The position numbers were made by a program, and so were the translations under genes. The notes beneath the pieces were generated by a model that was not told where the DNA came from, did not search any database, and saw only the letters and a program-made list of their open reading frames with translations. From Caldicellulosiruptor diazotrophicus (GTDB taxonomy: Bacteria; Bacillota; Thermoanaerobacteria; Caldicellulosiruptorales; Caldicellulosiruptoraceae): a stretch of DNA of 64,000 nt. This document shows positions 27,382 to 35,632 of this stretch, piece by piece (the stretch's first letter is position 1; every line of letters starts with the position of its first letter). Location of the stretch: the NCBI RefSeq assembly GCF_017347585.1, contig NZ_AP024480.1, forward strand, positions 823,501 to 887,500. The letters are read 5' to 3'.

Positions 27382-27582
27382 ATGGAGTGTACACTTTCCA
27401 AAAATCTTTCTATCTGCACATGTACTTATGAGCCGTGTTCAAGAAAGGGAAGATGTTGCGAGTGTTTGCACTATCACAGGAAAAATGGACAGCTTCCTGC
27501 TTGCTATTTTTCAAAAGAAGCAGAAAGGACATATGACCGTTCAATAGAAAACTTCATTCGTGACTATTCTTCGAGAAAATAA
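27382..27582 (+). CDS. Small cysteine-rich protein (DUF6485-like)
   Basis: A 66-residue protein with nine cysteines, including [16 protein letters not shown] and ACYF, likely binding metal or an iron-sulfur cluster. It resembles the DUF6485 family, of unknown function. It is probably co-transcribed with the radical SAM gene. AAAAGGGGGAAAAGGG precedes the ATG. Confidence 0.75.
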   Translation: MECTLSKNLSICTCTYEPCSRKGRCCECLHYHRKNGQLPACYFSKEAERTYDRSIENFIRDYSSRK

Positions 27583-27590
27583 AAATTAAA

Positions 27591-27635
27591 AAAAGTGGGC
27601 AGACAAACTATTTTTGTTTTCATCTGCCCACTTTT
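27591..27635. terminator. Bidirectional terminator between convergent genes
   Basis: AAAAGTGGGCAGA (27591-27603) and TCTGCCCACTTTT (27623-27635) make a perfect 13-bp stem with A/T tracts on both sides, serving the plus-strand Cys-rich gene and the minus-strand transporter gene. Confidence 0.88.
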
Positions 27636-27640
27636 ATTCT

Positions 27641-28855
27641 TTATAAAGATGCAACAAGTAAAAAAACATCAAGTCCAATTACTAAAGCTGCCACTGTCAA
27701 AAGAATTATTTTATCAACTAAAGAGTTTGCGAACTTACCCATGACTTTTTTGGATGACGTCAGATAAATTTGAAGAAGAATTGTAATTGGCAGCTGAACA
27801 CTCAATAGCATCTGTGAGATTATCAGAGCTTTGAATGGGTTGGAAATAAAAAGTATGATAATGGATGCTAAAACTAATGGAATGGTAATTCCAATCTTAG
27901 TTGGCAACTCTTCTATGTTGTAAGGTCTTCTATAAAAGCCTGCCATGATTGTTCCACCTGTATATGCAGCTGTGATGCTTGAGGATATGCCAGAAAGCAA
28001 TAGAGCAAATGCAAAAATTGTTGCAGATAAACTTCCCAAAATGGGTTTTAACATCTGCTGAGCCTGTGGTAGCGATTCAACAAGGATACCTTTTTTGTAA
28101 AAGGTTGCGTGAGCTATTATAATCATGCTGCTGTTAATTAAAAATCCTATAAACATTGAAAAAAGTGTATCAACAAACTCAAATTTGAGCTGATGTTTTA
28201 TTACCTTTTCATCTTGAGTGTTCCATTGCCTGCTCTGAATTATTTCAGAATGCAAAAACAAATTGTGTGGCATGACAACCGCACCAAGTATTGAAAGAAC
28301 AACAACCAGTGAACCAGAAGGTATGCTTGGAGTTATCCAGCCAAAGACCACATCTTTTACAGGGACCTTCACAAGAAAAAGCTCTATCAAAAAGGAAAGA
28401 CCTATCAGCGACACAAACGCAATTATCCACCTTTCAACCTTTTTATATGAGTTAGAAAATAAGAAAAATATAGTAAAAGGCAGGATGATTAAACACCCAA
28501 ACTTAATAGGAATTTTAAAAAGCATCTCAAGGGCAATTGCCGCGCCTAAGATTTCTGCCATAGCAGTTGAGACTGTTGCGAGCATGGCAGATGAAAGCAC
28601 CACTGTGGCAAGAGATTTATTAAGATAGATTGAAGTTGCTTCAGCCAAGCAAAGACCTGTTGCAATGCCAAGATGAGCTGCGTTGTGCTGAAGTACTATC
28701 AAAATTAAGGTTGATAGTAAAACTACCCACAAAAGTTTTAAACCAAACTGGCTTCCTGCAGCCACGTTTGATGCCCAGTTTCCAGGGTCGATAAATCCCA
28801 CTGTGACAAGAAGGCCCGGTCCTATGTATTTGAGTATTTCCCTTGCGTTTTTCAT
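27641..28855 (-). CDS. mntH: Nramp-family divalent metal transporter
   Basis: A 404-residue membrane protein with about eleven helices. Helix 1 has FIDPGNWASN, the DPGN metal-binding motif, and helix 6 has VVMPHNLFLHS, the MPH motif whose methionine favours Mn2+/Fe2+ over Ca2+. It should import Mn2+ or Fe2+ with protons. It stands alone; GAAAGG lies upstream of the ATG. No metal-regulator box was recognised in the 210-base upstream gap. Confidence 0.9.
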   Translation of the reverse strand: MKNAREILKYIGPGLLVTVGFIDPGNWASNVAAGSQFGLKLLWVVLLSTLILIVLQHNAAHLGIATGLCLAEATSIYLNKSLATVVLSSAMLATVSTAMAEILGAAIALEMLFKIPIKFGCLIILPFTIFFLFSNSYKKVERWIIAFVSLIGLSFLIELFLVKVPVKDVVFGWITPSIPSGSLVVVLSILGAVVMPHNLFLHSEIIQSRQWNTQDEKVIKHQLKFEFVDTLFSMFIGFLINSSMIIIAHATFYKKGILVESLPQAQQMLKPILGSLSATIFAFALLLSGISSSITAAYTGGTIMAGFYRRPYNIEELPTKIGITIPLVLASIIILFISNPFKALIISQMLLSVQLPITILLQIYLTSSKKVMGKFANSLVDKIILLTVAALVIGLDVFLLVASL

Positions 28856-29065
28856 TTTGTGCTGCCTTTCACACCTTTCTTCTCAAGTAATTTTATGAAA
28901 TATCTTCTAAAGTGGTGAATAGATAAATAGTAAATCTTATCTCAAGCTCTTATATTAAAATTAATACCCAAAAAAAGATGATTGTGATATCATAGTTTGT
29001 ATGAAGCTAAAAATATTTAAATGGGAACTGGACATTTTGAACACTAAAATATTGGAGGTAGAACA

Positions 29066-30493
29066 ATGATCGAAAAGTCTTACGGCCAAGAGCTTTACGA
29101 AAAGCTATCCTACACTTCTAAAAATGCGTGGGAAGTTTTAAAAGAAGAAGAAAAGCCTTTTGTTTTTGATTTGGCAGAAAAGTATAAGCACTTTTTGAAC
29201 TGTGCAAAGACAGAAAGAGAAGCAGTTGAATATTTCATAGAAAGAGCTAAAGAAAAAGGATATAAAGAATTTAACAATAATATCCAAGAATTAAAGCCAG
29301 GTGATAAAGTATATTTTGTCAACAATAACAAAAGCATTTTGCTTGCTCATATAGGGAAAAAACCTTTAAAGGAAGGATTCAATCTGATAGGTACCCATAT
29401 AGATTCTCCACGACTTGACTTAAAGCCAAAACCACTATATGAGTCAAATGAACTTGCACTTTTGAAGACCCACTACTATGGTGGCATTAAAAAATATCAC
29501 TGGGTAAATGTACCACTTAGCATCCACGGAGTTGTTGTGAAAAGTGATGGTTCAAAAGTAAAGATTACAATTGGTGAAGATGAAAATGACCCTGTTTTTT
29601 ATATAACAGACCTTCTTGTTCACTTGTCTTCTGATCAGCTTCAGAAAAAGGCAAGTGAGGTAATTCCAGCTGAAAACTTGAATGTGCTTATAGGAAGTAT
29701 GCCGTTTAATGATGAGAAGGTGAAAGAAAAAGTAAAACTTAATGTCTTGAAGATTCTGAATGAAAAATATGGTATTACAGAAGAAGATCTTATTTCAGCG
29801 GACATTGAAGTTGTGCCGGCTGCAAAAGCACGTGATGTGGGGCTTGACAGAAGCCTAATTGGCGCATATGGTCAGGATGACAGAGCATGCAGTTTTTTGG
29901 CAGCAGAAGCTATATTCTCAATTGATGAAATTCCCGAAAAGGCTGCGATAGTCTACTTGGTTGACAAAGAGGAAATAGGAAGTGTAGGAATATCAAGCGC
30001 TGAGGCAAGCTTTTTTGATATATCAGTTGCAAAGCTAATGAAAGCTTTGGGTGAGTACGAGAATAGCCTTGATTTGGCTCTTTGCTTTGAAAACTCAGCA
30101 GCAATTTCGGGTGATGTTGCAGCAGCCCTTGACCCAACATATGAAGGTGCTTATGATAAGCTCAATTCTACGCTAATTGGCCACGGTGTTACAATTGAGA
30201 AGTATACAGGAGTTAGAGGCAAATACAGTGGTTCTGAAGCAACAGCAGAGTATGTGGGCAAAATCAGAAACTTTTTGAACTCAAATAACATTTGCTGGCA
30301 GACAGGGCTTTTAGGTAAAGTTGACCAAGGCGGTGGAGGTACAATTGCTATGTTTATCGCAAGAAAAATGATAAATGTAATAGACTCAGGCGTTCCAGTT
30401 CTGTCTATGCACTCAACATTTGAGATAACAAGTAAGGTTGATGTTTATATGACATACAAGTTTTATAACCAGTTTTTGAGAAAGTTTGAATGA
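29066..30493 (+). CDS. M18-family aminopeptidase
   Basis: A 475-residue cytoplasmic metallopeptidase removing N-terminal residues from peptides. Metal ligands are visible in GTHIDSPRLDLKP (His), YGQDDRAC (bridging Asp), VDKEEIGSVG (catalytic and metal Glu), ENSAAISGDVAAALDP (Asp) and LSMHSTFE (His). Length fits the family, which forms dodecamers. It has its own ATTGGAGG site. A hairpin follows at 30501-30531. It is divergent from the metal transporter gene. Confidence 0.92.
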   Translation: MIEKSYGQELYEKLSYTSKNAWEVLKEEEKPFVFDLAEKYKHFLNCAKTEREAVEYFIERAKEKGYKEFNNNIQELKPGDKVYFVNNNKSILLAHIGKKPLKEGFNLIGTHIDSPRLDLKPKPLYESNELALLKTHYYGGIKKYHWVNVPLSIHGVVVKSDGSKVKITIGEDENDPVFYITDLLVHLSSDQLQKKASEVIPAENLNVLIGSMPFNDEKVKEKVKLNVLKILNEKYGITEEDLISADIEVVPAAKARDVGLDRSLIGAYGQDDRACSFLAAEAIFSIDEIPEKAAIVYLVDKEEIGSVGISSAEASFFDISVAKLMKALGEYENSLDLALCFENSAAISGDVAAALDPTYEGAYDKLNSTLIGHGVTIEKYTGVRGKYSGSEATAEYVGKIRNFLNSNNICWQTGLLGKVDQGGGGTIAMFIARKMINVIDSGVPVLSMHSTFEITSKVDVYMTYKFYNQFLRKFE

Positions 30494-30500
30494 AAGTTTT

Positions 30501-30536
30501 GCGAGGCTACAAATTATTTGTGTAGCCTCGCTGTTT
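30501..30536 (+). terminator. Terminator after the aminopeptidase gene
   Basis: GCGAGGCTACA (30501-30511) pairs with TGTAGCCTCGC (30521-30531), with a short weak T tail. Confidence 0.75.
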
Positions 30537-30554
30537 AAAAAGATTTATATTATT

Positions 30555-31736
30555 TTATCTACTGTGCTGAAGTATTTTATAATAGTTTTTTGATAAGTTA
30601 ATAAAATAAACCATTCCTATTAATGTGATGTTAATTCCGCAGATTAAGAAGATTATCTTAACAGATATAGTATTAGATATAATTCCTCCAATTAATAATG
30701 AAATAATTGAGGAGATATTTCCCACGATTGAATTAAAGCTAAAAACTCTTCCTAATAGTTTCTTGTTACAATTTTCTTGGATTATAGTAGTTCGAGCAAT
30801 AGCATAAAATGAATTACATATTCCATTCACAAAATGGATGAAAAGAGCAAAGACAAAAATATTACTTAATGAGAATAAAGTAGTAGAAATACCAATACCT
30901 ATTACTCCTGTTAAAAGGAGAGTCTCATTTTTTATTGTTTTTATATATTTATAAACATAAAGTGAGGTAATAACCATTGCAGTTCCTTTTGATGTCAGAA
31001 TAAAACCATATCCTTTTGAATCAGTATGTAAATAGTTAATCACATAAACGATTAACAGTCCGTTTAGAATTCCTGCAAATAAACCAATCAAACCATTGAG
31101 AATTATTAAACTTTTTATGATAAAGTTAGATTTCAAATATTTTAAAAATTCCAAATATCTTATGTTTTTACTTTTATTTTCAGTGCTTTCATATTTATGG
31201 TACGAAATCTGAGAAATAAAAATGGCAGAAACAAGAAAGGTAAATGAATCAATAAAAAAACAATATTTCAAATTAAGATAAGAAGTTAATAACCCACCTA
31301 TTGAGGGACCAATAACCATCATAATGGAATTTAATGAGCTACTGAGACTGTTAATTTTACGTATTTCTTCTTTGGTGGTTAGTTCTGGTATAATACTATT
31401 TCTTGTATTTTCATAAATAGCGGTGACAGAAGATATAATAAACACAATCAAAAACACATAATTGGTGAAATATGGCAATAATATTACTAATAACGCTCTC
31501 GAAATATCTCCAAATACCAAAATTGTTTTTTTGTTTGATAAATCAATTATTTTCCCAAATGGAATACCAAATATAATAGCAGGTGATAATATTAAAATAG
31601 AAAGAATAGACATTTGTAAACTTGACTTACTAACGTTATACACTAATGTAAGTAAAGCAACCCTATCAATCCAATTTCCAATCTCTGATATAAATTGAGA
31701 GCATAACAAGTTAATAGCATTTCTATTCTTTTTCAT
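30555..31736 (-). CDS. MFS transporter, last gene of the RiPP-type operon
   Basis: A 393-residue membrane protein with about twelve helices. The start SQFISEIGNWIDRVALLTLV and FGIPFGKIIDLSNKKTIL, the loop A motif between helices 2 and 3, place it in the drug:H+ antiporter-like MFS exporters. Its ATG overlaps the stop of the PqqD-like frame by four bases (ATGA), so it belongs to that operon and most likely exports or gives immunity to the peptide product. Unlike the two genes upstream it reads intact. Codon use is A/T heavy compared with the genes around the operon. Confidence 0.85.
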   Translation of the reverse strand: MKKNRNAINLLCSQFISEIGNWIDRVALLTLVYNVSKSSLQMSILSILILSPAIIFGIPFGKIIDLSNKKTILVFGDISRALLVILLPYFTNYVFLIVFIISSVTAIYENTRNSIIPELTTKEEIRKINSLSSSLNSIMMVIGPSIGGLLTSYLNLKYCFFIDSFTFLVSAIFISQISYHKYESTENKSKNIRYLEFLKYLKSNFIIKSLIILNGLIGLFAGILNGLLIVYVINYLHTDSKGYGFILTSKGTAMVITSLYVYKYIKTIKNETLLLTGVIGIGISTTLFSLSNIFVFALFIHFVNGICNSFYAIARTTIIQENCNKKLLGRVFSFNSIVGNISSIISLLIGGIISNTISVKIIFLICGINITLIGMVYFINLSKNYYKILQHSR

Positions 31737-32005
31737 TCTTTAGTATCTCCCTGAATTAGAATGTTTTTCTCTAATAGAATTTTTATAAAGTTTTCTATAG
31801 TTTTAGTAGCCGCTTTAATATCATCGTTAGTCTTTTGACATACAAATTTTACCAGTTAAGGCATACTCTTGGATTTGAGAGCACACTCAAAAATGATATA
31901 CCCTATATCATTTAGTAAGAAAGTTTCACCTGTTTTTGTATTAAAGAAAATATACTCTTCTTCAGTTTCTTGCCTTACATTGATAAATTCATTTTTCTTA
32001 AACAT
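31733..32005 (-). pseudogene. PqqD-like RiPP recognition protein, interrupted by a stop codon
   Basis: Reading from ATG 32005 (11 bases after GGAGG), the frame gives MFKKNEFINVRQETEEEYIF, a TGETFLLNDIGYIIFE motif typical of PqqD-type peptide recognition domains (RRE), then an in-frame TAA at 31856-31858. The frame continues past it with LVKFVCQKTNDDIKAAT and a family-like C-terminus IKILLEKNILI up to TGA at 31733, overlapping the MFS start. Without the stop it would be 90 residues, normal for PqqD. A single substitution of a GAA, AAA or CAA codon would explain the stop. Such proteins hold a precursor peptide for a radical SAM enzyme. Confidence 0.7.
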
Positions 32006-32028
32006 TTCAATTTGTTCCTCCATTCATA

Positions 32029-33072
32029 TTAATTATGCCAGCATCGACTGTCAATACCATTAAGATTTTTATTAACATAATAAGCAAGAGCCCTACAACC
32101 ACCCATACAAGTACTAAAATGAGCACAAAGGGGGCAATTGTCATTGGAAAGTTCTCTAAAGAGATTAAAGACTTGGGAATGGTTCCATATAGATAAAAAA
32201 TCATTTTGCAGTATGTTTCCAGCAATAAATTTTTTTTCTCTAAAAAAAAAACACACGGTGTAATATCTCCATTAGCTTTTATGTGAACTATAATATTTGC
32301 TGCTTCACATATAACCTTTTTTTCCCTGTTAATCCATTGCAGTAAAGTAAAGTTCGAATAATTTATTTCATTTTTTTGTCAAATACTAAAGTGCTTAGTA
32401 ACTTATATGGTTTTATGATTTTAAACTCAGGTGTATTTTCAAATTTGTTCATTGTAATATAAGCTTTTTTAATTTCTTCGTTTGAAGGAACTAACATCAT
32501 TTTTTCATTTGAATTAGGGATAAAATCTATAAATCTAACACTATTTACTTTAATTTTTTTAGCAAATATTATAAAATCCTCCACTAAATTTATATTCGTC
32601 TTCAACAATACCATTGAAAGGCAAATCGGGATTTTAAATTCTTTTAAATATTCAATGCTTTCTAAAATTCTATCAAAATAAGTTTCTGAACCTCTTATAT
32701 TAGAATAGCATTCTTTATTTGGGGCATCTAACTTATTTGTAATGTTAATATTTTATAATTTGCAAGCTCTTTAGCTAATTCTCTTGTAATTAATGTTCCG
32801 TTTGTTGTTATTTTAGGGATATAGCCTTTTTCATTTAAATATCCTATTATTTCTAACAGATCGTTTCTCAAAAAAGGTTCTCCGCCTTCAATGTTTATTC
32901 TAAAGACTTCGGTTTTATGTAGAATATCTATAACTTTTTTGCAATCCTCAATAGAAAGAGATAGGGATGAAGCATAAAAATTATCATCATTTGAACAATA
33001 ATTGCATCTTAAATTGCATTGATTTGTTATTTCCCAACTTGCAAGTTCTGGAGCTCTTAAAATTCTGTTCAT
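32029..33072 (-). pseudogene. Radical SAM/SPASM peptide maturase with three apparent frameshifts
   Basis: The gene reads in pieces. From 33072 the first piece has CNLRCNYCS, the radical SAM cluster motif, then INIEGGEPFLR and KITTNGTLI. Near 32730 one base seems missing; the next piece continues SLDAPNKECYSNIRG. In an A7 run (minus strand) at 32371-32377 another base seems missing. At a T10 run, 32242-32251, the frame shifts again, and the last piece ends with a complete SPASM motif, CPLCAHFSTCMGGC, and SRCWHN. Joined, it is a SPASM enzyme of about 345 residues. Two of three shifts are in homopolymers, so sequencing error is possible. Confidence 0.8.
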
Positions 33073-33122
33073 TGTATTTTCACTTCCTCAATTTGAAATA
33101 ATTGTTGATTTTTTTGTGAAGA

Positions 33123-33151
33123 AGGAGGTTCGTTAAAGGTGCGAACCTCCT
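33123..33151 (-). other. Intercistronic hairpin between precursor and maturase
   Basis: AGGAGGTTCG (33123-33132) pairs perfectly with CGAACCTCCT (33142-33151) around a nine-base loop. On the minus strand it is not followed by a pure T run, so it is more likely a processing or partial attenuation element, as seen between precursor and modifying genes in many RiPP operons. It could protect the 3' end of the precursor message. Confidence 0.6.
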
Positions 33152-33169
33152 GAAGAAAGTATGCATAAT

Positions 33170-33226
33170 TTAATGTATATTATCACAACCTGCAAACATC
33201 TCTACAATAATAGGTTGTTTTTTCAT
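33170..33226 (-). CDS. Candidate 18-residue RiPP precursor peptide
   Basis: A tiny frame, MKKQPIIVEMFAGCDNIH, with a purine-rich GGAAGGAGTGGGG site just upstream of the ATG. It is the first frame on the minus strand before the radical SAM/SPASM gene, followed by a stable hairpin. The beginning (basic, then P-x-I-x-VE) looks like a short leader, and AGCDNIH could be the modified part, with Cys and His or Asn as likely targets. Only PqqA-like precursors are this short among well-known families. No relative is recognised; the call rests on position, ribosome site and maturase context. Confidence 0.55.
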   Translation of the reverse strand: MKKQPIIVEMFAGCDNIH

Positions 33227-33395
33227 CAAACCCCACTCCTTCCTTTTGATATAGACTTTAAGCTTTAATATTCAGCAGTTCAATAGTTTTACATAATAAT
33301 TGTAAAAAAAAAAAGCAATATACAAAATGCATAAATTATAGATATATTTATTGTGCTGCATATCTAGAACTAATAGACCAATTATTAAATCCTTT

Positions 33396-34787
33396 TTATT
33401 TCATCTCCTCTATCAACTTCACAGCCTCATCTAAAAGTCTTTTGACCTCGTTTTTGGAAAACTGTTCTGTGTAGACCCTCAAAACAGGTTCTGTGCCAGA
33501 TGCCCTAAAGAGTATCCATGAGCCATCTTCAAAGATATATTTATAGCCGTCCAATGTTTGAATCTCTTTAATCTTTCTGCCTGCAAACTCTGTGTTTTGG
33601 GAAATCATCTTCAACGTCTTTTCTTTAATTTCGTTTGGCAAATGCAGGTCAACCCTGTCATAGTAATGGTAGCCAATTTCCTTAAAAAGTTCATCAAGTA
33701 TTTGACCAATTGGTTTTTGATAATAAGCCATAATCTCAAGAAGCAGCAAGCTACACAAAATTCCATCTCTTTCAGGTATATGATTTTTAATTCCAATACC
33801 TCCGCTTTCCTCGCCACCAATGAGAATGTCTTCTTTTAAGAAAAGTTCGCAGATATATTTAAAACCAATCGGTGTTTCGTAGATTTTGAGCCCGTACTTG
33901 TTTGCCAAAATAGGAACCATATTGGTTGTTGAAAATGTTTTTACAACACCACCCTTTAAACCTTTTACTTCAACTAAATGTCTCAGAAGCAGTGCATATA
34001 TTCTGTGTGAATCAATAAACTCTCCTTTTTCATCAACAGCGCCAACTCTATCTGCATCTCCATCTGTTGCAAGGCCAATGTCTGCTTTGTTTTGGACAAC
34101 AGTATCAATCAATTTTCCAAGGTTTTTATAAATAGGTTCTGGGTTGACTCCACCAAAGTACGGGTTTCGCTCATCTCTTATCTGGATGTGTTTAATTCCA
34201 TATTTTTCTAACAAGGTTTTAACATATCCAACTCCTGCGCCGTGCATTGGGTCGATTATTGCAAATGGCTTTACTTTTGCAATTAGATTAAAATCTACAA
34301 GCTTTTCAATGTGTTCAAAATACTCTTTGTCAGGGTCTATATAAGAAAAAATATCACTACTTTCGGGTTCAACAAATTTTGCTTTATTTTTATATAAATG
34401 TTTTTCTATCTCGCTAATAATAGACGGAAGAGCAGACCCACCATAATCACTTTTAAATTTTATACCATTCCACTGGGGTGGATTGTGGCTTGCTGTAATC
34501 ATTATAGCTCCTGCTAAATTCATGTTCTTGACAGTAAATGATACAACAGGTGTGGGTGTTGGCTTTTTTGTAAGATATGTCTTTATCCCATTTGCAACAA
34601 GAACCCCTGCACAAAGCCGAGCATACTCTTCCGACATAAACCTTGTGTCATATCCTACCAAAATAGGTCTTTTGTCATCAATTTCTTTGATATAATCAGC
34701 AATTGCTTGGGCGACAATCTTTACATTGTCAAAGGTGTAATCTTTGCTAATCACAGCTCTCCAGCCATCCGTGCCAAATTTTATCAT
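33396..34787 (-). CDS. Phosphoglucomutase/phosphomannomutase family protein
   Basis: A 463-residue alpha-D-phosphohexomutase. Four domain motifs are present: active-site serine loop ITASHNPPQWNG, metal loop ATDGDADRVG, sugar-binding loop GGEESGGIG, and phosphate-binding loop FRASGTEPVLRVY. It begins with IKFGTDGWRA. It interconverts hexose 1- and 6-phosphates; whether glucose or mannose is preferred is not visible. GGAGGTGAAG precedes the ATG. No hairpin terminator was seen downstream, only a T-rich tract near 33303-33314 on the minus strand. Confidence 0.9.
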   Translation of the reverse strand: MIKFGTDGWRAVISKDYTFDNVKIVAQAIADYIKEIDDKRPILVGYDTRFMSEEYARLCAGVLVANGIKTYLTKKPTPTPVVSFTVKNMNLAGAIMITASHNPPQWNGIKFKSDYGGSALPSIISEIEKHLYKNKAKFVEPESSDIFSYIDPDKEYFEHIEKLVDFNLIAKVKPFAIIDPMHGAGVGYVKTLLEKYGIKHIQIRDERNPYFGGVNPEPIYKNLGKLIDTVVQNKADIGLATDGDADRVGAVDEKGEFIDSHRIYALLLRHLVEVKGLKGGVVKTFSTTNMVPILANKYGLKIYETPIGFKYICELFLKEDILIGGEESGGIGIKNHIPERDGILCSLLLLEIMAYYQKPIGQILDELFKEIGYHYYDRVDLHLPNEIKEKTLKMISQNTEFAGRKIKEIQTLDGYKYIFEDGSWILFRASGTEPVLRVYTEQFSKNEVKRLLDEAVKLIEEMK

Positions 34788-34927
34788 GATTCTTCACCTC
34801 CTGCAAAGAAATAGTGATTGTGCTATAATAAATCTTGAAACCACTATATAGTATACAAGAGTTTCAGAATTTTTTCAAATATTTGAAAGGAATTGTCTAA
34901 AATTTTATAAAGAAAGGGAATTTTAAG

Positions 34928-35632
34928 ATGTCTGCTTATACTGTGTTTGTAGTTGATGACGAAAAGGATATATTAGAACTTATCTGTGAGTATTTGACCC
35001 AAAAAGGCTATGCTGTTAAAATCTTTGAGAATGGTGAAAGCTTTCTTAGGGAATTTGAAAAAAGTGAGCCTGATATAGTTATACTTGATATTATGCTTCC
35101 TGACATTGATGGTTATGAGATTTGTAAAAGAATAAGAAAAAATAGCGAAGTACCGATAATAATGCTGTCTGCAAAAGGCGAAGAACTTGACAAAGTTTTG
35201 GGACTTGAACTTGGAAGTGACGATTACATATCAAAACCGTTTTCTCTTTCAGAACTTGAAGCAAGAATAAAAAAAATTTTGCGACGGGTAAATAAAGGTT
35301 CAATAAAACAAGATAATGTTATAGAAACGTTTGGTATAAAGGTTGATTTTAATCAGCGAAATATTTTTTATAATAGCACACAGATTGAACTTTCACCGAA
35401 GGAGTTTGAAACATTTGCACTTCTTTTAAGAGAGTCAAACAAGGTTTTAAAGAGAAGATATATATTAGAAAGAATATGGGGAGACCCTGCTTTATATGAT
35501 GAAAGGATGGTTGACGATGTTATCAAAAGGATCAGGAGAAAGATTTTGCAATACAACCTGCCTGTTGAGATAAAGACAATGTGGGGTTTAGGATACAAGC
35601 TTGAGGAGAAAAAAGATGAGCATAAGAATTAA
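34928..35632 (+). CDS. OmpR/PhoB-type response regulator
   Basis: A 234-residue regulator. The receiver (about 1-120) has VVDDEKDI, phosphorylated Asp54 in VILDIMLPDIDGY, IMLSAKG and ISKPFS. The C-terminal winged helix (about 135-230) has ELSPKEFETFALLLRESN and DDVIKRIRRKI. It is encoded with the kinase that follows and overlaps its start, so the two form a system. The signal and targets are unknown. Confidence 0.93.
   Translation: MSAYTVFVVDDEKDILELICEYLTQKGYAVKIFENGESFLREFEKSEPDIVILDIMLPDIDGYEICKRIRKNSEVPIIMLSAKGEELDKVLGLELGSDDYISKPFSLSELEARIKKILRRVNKGSIKQDNVIETFGIKVDFNQRNIFYNSTQIELSPKEFETFALLLRESNKVLKRRYILERIWGDPALYDERMVDDVIKRIRRKILQYNLPVEIKTMWGLGYKLEEKKDEHKN

Noticed and set aside
32242..32251. 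T10 tract (minus strand) as a phase-variable switch
   Set aside because: Two other shifts and a stop codon also break the operon, so decay or sequencing error explains the data better; kept only as an alternative.
32029..32614. The separate maturase fragments as independent small genes
   Set aside because: They join into one radical SAM/SPASM protein when three single shifts are undone, and none has its own ribosome site.
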